Source: Sternotherus odoratus (Eukaryota > Chordata > Testudines > Kinosternidae). From it: a DNA stretch of 64,000 nt. Location of the stretch: the NCBI GenBank assembly GCA_032164245.1, contig JAVMKO010000006.1, positions 8,075,001 through 8,139,000 of the forward strand, given 5' to 3'. The notes beneath the pieces were generated by a model. That model saw only the letters and a list, made by a program, of their open reading frames with translations. It was not told the origin of the DNA and did not search any database. Below are positions 58,674 through 64,000 of the stretch, in pieces; within the stretch, counting starts at the first letter, position 1, and each line of letters opens with the position of its first letter. Both the position numbers and the translations under genes were made by a program.

Positions 58674-58909
58674 GGGCTGGTCTATACTGGGGGGGGGGGG
58701 GGGGCGGGATCGACTAAGGATACGCAACTTCAGCTACGTGAATAATGTAGCTGAAGTTGGCGTATCTTCAGCCAACTTACCTGCCGTCCTCACGGCGGCA
58801 GCGGTTGGGAGCGGGCTCTCTCGTCGACTCCAGCTTGCATCTTAACGAGACGCGATAAATCGATCACCAAAAGATCGATCACTATCCGGCAGGTAGTGAA
58901 GACGTACCC
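58674..58909. mobile_element. PIF/Harbinger-like MITE, 236 bp, TAA TSD
   Basis: Ends GGGCTGGTCTATACT and the complement of GGGTACGTCTTCACT are inverted. TAA is exact on both sides (58671-58673 and 58910-58912). The interior has an inverted pair GATACGCAACTTCAGCTAC (58719-58737) and GTAGCTGAAGTTGGCGTATC (58747-58766), a long G-run at 58689-58704, and CGATAAATCGATC words. Confidence 0.9.
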
Positions 58910-58912
58910 TAA

Positions 58913-60086
58913 GCTTCCATCCATTCCTATGGCATTTCCCCATATTACTACTAGGAAATCTAAGCACAGGCGCTCAGGGAATCTGTGGCATAGCTTGGAA
59001 CAACTGCCAGTCCTCATAATTACTGAATAATACCAGCTGCCTCTGGGCTGCAGCTTCTGTGCCTTGCAAAACATCCTTCCTCCCTCTGTTATTTACTCTT
59101 CATACTGTAGCTTCCTCCCCTAGGATGGTGTCTTGCTGGTTCTTCATGGGGTCAGTGTCAGCAAATGCCCCTCCTTAAGAGCATCCATATTGAGGCTACA
59201 GTCAGCAAAATCTATCTTGCCGTGTTCTAATGAACTCATAAGTTTCAGTTCTAAGGCTGGTTAAACATACAAATGATTGATCTTCAGGTTTGCAGGCCTT
59301 GTTCAACAGAGCAGCCTGAATCTACTACAGTTTTTCTCGGTGGGGTTGGAGATTGACTTTTTCTGCCAAAATTATAGCAAAAATGGCATGTATGCAGAGT
59401 CCCAGTTTGGACAATAGAGGGCATAATGGCTATTGGCTTAACAGACAACAAACTGTAATTAACAAGAGCTGACCCATCTCCATCAATTCTCACCGCAAAG
59501 TCAGACACAATTGTCTGCTCCAGTAGTGTCTCAGTGAATCTGGCAACCTTTTCAATGCTTCAGACTGCACCTCTACACTGGGGCAACTTTCTGTTTTGTC
59601 TTTGCCTGGTGCTAGCCCAATTCATTTCTCCTGCCCTCGTTTCTGAGGGGAGAGCAAAGCCAGAATGACTCATGTACTCACACATGAGCTAAAGGGGTAG
59701 GGACCTTGTTTTACGCACTTCAAATCCCTCCGCCTGGAATTGTCATCTCTTAAAAATCTAGACTTTATTATAGTTTGGCGATGGCAGATCTCAGACCTTC
59801 TCCCTCAGATGCAGGTATGACTTTGATGTTTGCTTCCACCTGATTTTCTTTAGTAATATGACTCCCAATGCACCTCAGCATCTTTCATTTAATTTGATTG
59901 TCAAAACAGAATTGTCAGATTGTCAAAACAGGTAGTTTCCAGAATAATGTACCATCAGTTTTTCATAAGACTTAACGTACATTTATACAGAGGGGCAGGA
60001 ATAGCACCTGGAGGAAACAAATTCGGTACTAACCATCCCATGTAACTAACAAGGCTGCTCTAATTTGATTCTTTTCTGATTTAATG
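58913..60086. other. Intergenic, no feature seen
   Basis: Mixed sequence without supported genes or bounded repeats. Confidence 0.5.
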
Positions 60087-60094
60087 TGCCATAG

Positions 60095-60708
60095 CAGGGC
60101 TGGGCAAACTACGCCCACATCCGGCCCTCGAGCTCCTGCCGAGAGCGGGGTCTGGGGCTTGCCCTGCTCCACGTGTGCTGTGGCTCTGCACGACTCCTAT
60201 GCATAGTGTCAGCCAAGCGGCTCCACAGCTCCCATTGGCCAGGAACCATGGCCAATGGGAGGTGCAGGGGCGTTGCCTATGGACGGGGCAGCACACCAAA
60301 CTGCCTGGCTGCGCCTCCCCATAGGAGCCAGAGGGGGGACCAGGAGCTGCTTGAGGTAAGCACCGCCTGGAGCCTGCACCCCTGACCCCTTGCCCCAATT
60401 CCCCTCCCACCCTTCAAACCCCTTTGTCCCACCCCAGAGCACCCTCCTGCACCCCCAGCCTCCCCCCCCCAGTTTGTACCCCCAGCCCAAGGCTCTCCCC
60501 CCCCCGTCCCCCCAACACACACACCAATCTCCTGCTCCAGCCCACACCTTGAACTCCTCATTTCTGGTCCCACCCAGAGCCTGCAGCCCCAGCCATAGCC
60601 CTCAGCTCCACCCACACCCCAAGCCCCAATTTCATGAGCATTCATGGCCTGCCATACAATTTCCATACCCAGCTGTGGCTCTTGGGCCAAAAAGTTTGCC
60701 CACCCCCG
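60095..60708. mobile_element. hAT element, 614 bp, GC-rich with inverted CCAAT module
   Basis: Ends CAGGGCTGGGCAAACTACGC and the complement of CGGGGGTGGGCAAACTTTTT are inverted. TGCCATAG (60087-60094) and TGCTATAG (60709-60716) match at 7 of 8. Inside, CTCCCATTGGCC (60229-60240) and GGCCAATGGGAG (60250-60261) form a perfect inverted pair. The right end CCATACAATTTCC and TGGCTCTTGGGCC match 42714 and 55070. Confidence 0.92.
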
Positions 60709-61011
60709 TGCTATAGTAACGAGTCACGGATAATACCCCAATCACAGTTCTATATTAACAACAAAGAAGCGTCTCCCTTAAGCTAAATTCATCAAGCTCA
60801 AGATCCACCGTGGTTGGTCCTCTCTCACTCTGATCAGTTTGAGCAGCCCCATCATTTCCTCCTGAACCTACGGCAGGTCATTGTTCCATGTAACATCACA
60901 TAGGGCCCTGACTCTCTTCCTGTAGACACAGCGTCTGCACCTGGCTCGTTCCCACCCTCGCCCCCGTAAAGGGCTCAGGTCTATTCTAGGTGTAGGAAGC
61001 GGAAGATTAAT
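60709..61011. other. Intergenic, no feature seen
   Basis: Short unassigned stretch between a hAT element and a probable LTR. Confidence 0.45.
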
Positions 61012-61480
61012 GTGACGGCAATCGTTAGGGGGCGCAATTACGCTTCTACGGCGTCTCCAGGGTAACGCATAATTAAGGTTATCAGTCTGAGAATGGCCTT
61101 GTTTCTGTTATCTCATGTGTGTGTCTGAGAAGAGTTTCTCAGCTGTGTGAGCTGTTTGCTTGGTCTGTGTGAAACTCGGCTTGTGTGAAACCAAACAGGT
61201 TTCCTGAGGCAGGATTGCAAAACATGGGATTAGCTATTCATGAGCTATGCATGAGATGCAAATGAGCATGAGTATTTCTGTGTCCGTGTGCCCTTGTGTG
61301 TTGGGCTTCTTCCCTGGGCAGTGCTCCGCTGTGCCAGGTCTCCTATCTGCGGCCGCGGAGTCTGTGGGGCCCCCAGTGCCAGCTGACCGCTACCTTCAAT
61401 AAACTCACCACTTTCATTCATCTGGCCACTGTGTGTGAGCCTCGTTTCTACGGGACTCCTCAGTGTACCCTGCAACAAGC
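61012..61480 (+). mobile_element. Probable solo LTR of an endogenous retrovirus-like element
   Basis: The order resembles a retroviral LTR: TG-start (TGTGACGGCAATCG), an upstream part with an octamer ATGCAAAT at 61256-61263, a GC-rich middle, AATAAA at 61398-61403, a GT-rich stretch, and a CA-containing end (CCTGCAACA). No internal retroviral sequence follows. A convincing TSD was not found (AAGCGG occurs at both sides, slightly offset), so boundaries are tentative. Confidence 0.55.
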
Positions 61481-61499
61481 GGAGTGGGAGGATGAAGTT

Positions 61500-61575
61500 C
61501 TGGGGCTTGCAAGGTGCAGGACATCAGAGTAGGTGATCGTGATGGTCCCTTCTGGCCTTAAAGGCTACGAGGTCA
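61500..61575 (+). mobile_element. Short CR1 3' tail
   Basis: GTGCAGGACATCAGAGTAGG, then TGATCGTGATGGTCCCTTCT and GGCCTTAAAGGCTACGAG, is the sense CR1 3' terminal sequence (compare the antisense at 44240). It is a short 5'-truncated copy. Confidence 0.8.
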
Positions 61576-61764
61576 GGTGGGAATGGGAAGAGCTGGAATC
61601 TGTTTGATGTCATGAGGAGAAAAGGAGCTTGACTGGCTATGGTGGGGGACGGAGCATGTCAGGCAGCGACAGGGAGAGTCTTGGAGGAGATTGAGGTACC
61701 TGTGCTCATCTGAACCAAACACGAGAGGTTCCCCCGTTGCTAGGCAATGGCAGCTGGCGGATGG

Positions 61765-61870
61765 GGCTCAGGATGTCTGGGCTCTACTCCCAAAGCTGCC
61801 CTCCTGCATGAACTTGGACAAGTCACTTCACCTCCCTGAGCTCTTGTGCCTTCTCCCCCCACGTAGGGCC
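61765..61870 (+). repeat. MIR-like old repeat
   Basis: CTACTCCCAAAGCTGCC, then GAACTTGGACAAGTCACTTC and ACCTCCCTGAGCTC match the sense core-to-tail order of a MIR-like SINE. Diverged. Confidence 0.5.
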
Positions 61871-63812
61871 TCGTCTCTGGAGAAGGTAAGCTCATTAAGT
61901 GCACCTCATAAACAATTCACTGCACCTTCAGCTCCCTGGCAGAGGAGAAGATTGAATGTCTGGCTTGAAGTTCGGTTTTAGATTTTTGAGCTCTAATTTC
62001 TATATATTAGGACCGAAATTGTACTGTTGTCTCTTCAGTTTATCACTGGCAAGCAACGTCACACTAAAATTGCCAGCAAGAGCCGGTGGGGGCTCTCAGG
62101 CCGCGTATGCAGCGCTCCCAGCTACATCCTCTGAATACGATAGAAAAGCTGCAGCACGATCCCCTCCCTGGCATACCCAGCCCCTCGGCAAGTGGGCTCA
62201 GCCCATGGGGCATGGAGCTGCCTTGGTTTTAGCTGTGCAGGAGGGGAAGTGAAGTGCACCTTCCAGACTTGGAGGTTTGTAGCCCATTAAGCGAAGACAC
62301 TACGCCCGTGTTGTCAGGGCTGGTGCTACACACAGCTGCTGTTCTTCACAAGGGAAAAACAAGCAGGAGCAAGTCACCACTCGGCTACTCTGTGCAAAGG
62401 TGGTGCCAGCAACTGCCAAGAGGACATACCACAGATGCCGAACGCAGGAGCAGCATGGAAGAGCCTTAGAAGTATAAGTGCCTCCCTCCTATTGAAATCA
62501 CACCCGCTAGCTAACATGGCCATGCTGGCAAAGCCCCCAGTCGAGATCCAGCTGTGCCAAAAGAGGAGTGGTTCTGTCCACATAGCTAATGTTCAGGGAG
62601 GTGGTGTTACTATGTCTGCTGAAACACCCCTGGCAACAGAAGCAGCTTCTATGCTAGGGCTCTGCTGTAGCCCCAGAGCCTGCCTAGTGGAGACGAGCCT
62701 CTGATCCTTTGCTGAAGCCCCAGCGGGAGAGTCTGGCCAGAGGTATCAATTGCAGCGCCAGGAGACAGACTTGTGGCAGCTTTGCTGGAGGTAGCGCAAT
62801 AAAAAGCACGTGGCACGTGAATGGCAGATGGGGCTAGCTGCCCCAAGTCCAGTCCCAGCTGAAATGCCAGGCCTGAACGTGGGCAGTTCCTGGCTCCCAG
62901 TCCTGTGCTCAGACCACTCTGAATTATCATCTGCCCGGCCAAGCGCGTTGTGTATCTTGTACCTCCTGTGAGCATGAACAGCCATGTGTGACATGGGAGA
63001 AGGAGGCCCAAAGCCCAGCTGTCCTGGGAGTAATAATGCAAGTGGGATATTGGGTCCGTGGTCTTGTGAATGAATTAACTCACGTGGGCCAAAAGCGAGG
63101 GAGGCGCCTCACCCTGAGCTTCACGACAGTGGCATTTGCTGAGCAAATCCTGTATGCTAAACCCAGGGCTGCATCACTGCCCTGCATAGCACCCGTGACT
63201 CTTGGGCTGGGGGGGGGGGGGTCACTCTGCTTTGCAACCCACCCTGAGCAGTGTTTGAAATCTCCCCGAAATGGCAGCGCCATTGTACGAGGCTGCTAGA
63301 GGCCTGAGCTGATACTTGGCCTCACATGCCATTTCCTTGCTCTTCCTTGATAGGTTAAAATCCAGAGGTGATTGAGCTGATTTACCATGAAACAAACTGT
63401 GCGGTGGCATGTGGCCCCCAATGACACGGGGGGGAGCTCCCCCAAATGCAGGACTAATATCTGACCACCTGCCCCTGTGTCCCGTCCAGCGGCACAGCAA
63501 AACTGCCTGGATGCCATGGCCGGTGTCCCCACGCCGCTCCCGGAAATGGCCGGCTGCTGGCATGCGTCTGCGCGCCCCTGGCAGGGGGGAAGTGGCTCCG
63601 TGTGCGGCCCCTGTCCTGGGCAGCACACAGAGACCCGCTCCTCTCCTCTCCTCTCCCCAAGGGACCAGCAGCAGGGCTCAGGTGGCTCCCTGCCCGCTCT
63701 GCCTCCCTCCCTCCCTCTGTGCTGCTTCGCTCCCAAACTTCCTCCCAGAGCCCACACCCCCTCCTGCACCCCAACCCCCTGCCCCAGTCAAGTACCTCAC
63801 TTTATTTCCATT
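61871..63812. other. Intergenic, no gene seen
   Basis: Moderately GC-rich sequence, with open-looking frames on both strands that show no domain or codon preference. A G13 run lies at 63209-63221. No RNA or bounded repeat is supported. Confidence 0.45.
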
Positions 63813-63814
63813 TA

Positions 63815-64000
63815 CAGTGAAACCTCGATTTAACGGACTAATTGGGGTAAGGGGGTGTCCGTTAAATCAGAAAGTCCGTTATTTAAGAAAGTAGGTTTTC
63901 CGAATGCATATGTTAAAAAATTGACTTTTGTGTAATTAAAATTAAGTACTGTATGTATGAAAAGTTTAATTTCACAGAAAAGTGTTCTGTATGTATTATT
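63815..64000 (+). mobile_element. Tigger/pogo-type element, left end, cut by the window
   Basis: CAGTGAAACCTCGATTTAAC follows a TA at 63813-63814. It matches the end of the element at 6843. The next words (GGGGGTGTCCGTTAAATCAG, AAGTCCGTTATTTAAG) match the complementary end of that element. The rest lies outside the window. Confidence 0.85.

Noticed and set aside
62435..63041. Several 60-130-codon frames on both strands
   Set aside because: Moderate GC content lowers stop frequency; frames overlap each other and show no motif or splice pattern.

Overview
This window looks like nuclear DNA of a turtle (Testudines, probably a cryptodire). The clearest sign is three copies of a tRNA-derived SINE matching the tortoise Pol III/SINE, with its 3' tail shared with CR1. 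Also present are CR1 LINE copies, Penelope-like element (PLE) ends, Tigger-type elements, and many hAT and PIF/Harbinger-like non-autonomous elements. Both protein-coding genes are spliced and have CpG-rich promoters. No sequence search was possible, so family names rest on recognised motifs, terminal repeats and target-site duplications (TSDs) read directly.

Two genes are well supported, both on the plus strand, in the order known from human 14q22 (WDHD1 - SOCS4 - MAPK1IP1L). SOCS4 has a complete 436-codon coding exon at 11648-12958. Its promoter is probably the CpG island near 1800-2080, with a non-coding exon 1 ending at 2006 and a possible non-coding exon 2 at 3928-4052. The same island has a minus-strand splice donor at 1801, where the first exon of the divergent WDHD1 would lie; no WDHD1 coding sequence is visible. 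MAPK1IP1L has a CpG-island promoter and exon 1 near 39700-40121. Its 249-codon reading frame is built from three coding exons: 48340-48363, 48895-49608 and 50353-50364. A 2.7 kb 3' UTR ends at an ATTAAA signal at 53103.

Region by region: 1-4060 is the bidirectional promoter, set in 2.7 kb of strongly pyrimidine-rich tandem repeat. 4060-11565 is SOCS4 intron, with PLE, L2, Tigger, MITE, SINE and hAT insertions. 11566-13825 is the SOCS4 coding exon and proximal 3' UTR. 13825-39700 is intergenic or possible long 3' UTR, with CR1, hAT, PLE and SINE copies. 39700-53125 is MAPK1IP1L. 53125-64000 is intergenic and rich in transposons: a CR1 remnant, three hAT-type elements including one self-complementary foldback, a Harbinger-like MITE, a probable solo LTR, and the start of a Tigger element cut by the window end.

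The two genes have no visible functional link; they are conserved neighbours. SOCS4 is an SH2/SOCS-box adaptor for a Cullin-5 ubiquitin ligase. MAPK1IP1L is a proline-rich MISS-like protein of poorly known function. I see no undescribed multi-gene system. The most unusual items are structural: a palindromic hAT foldback with duplicated transposase C-termini, a GC-rich hAT element that mimics an orphan CpG island, PLE ends with hammerhead-like cores, strand-asymmetric repeats around the WDHD1/SOCS4 promoter, and a 33-bp GC minisatellite just inside MAPK1IP1L intron 1.
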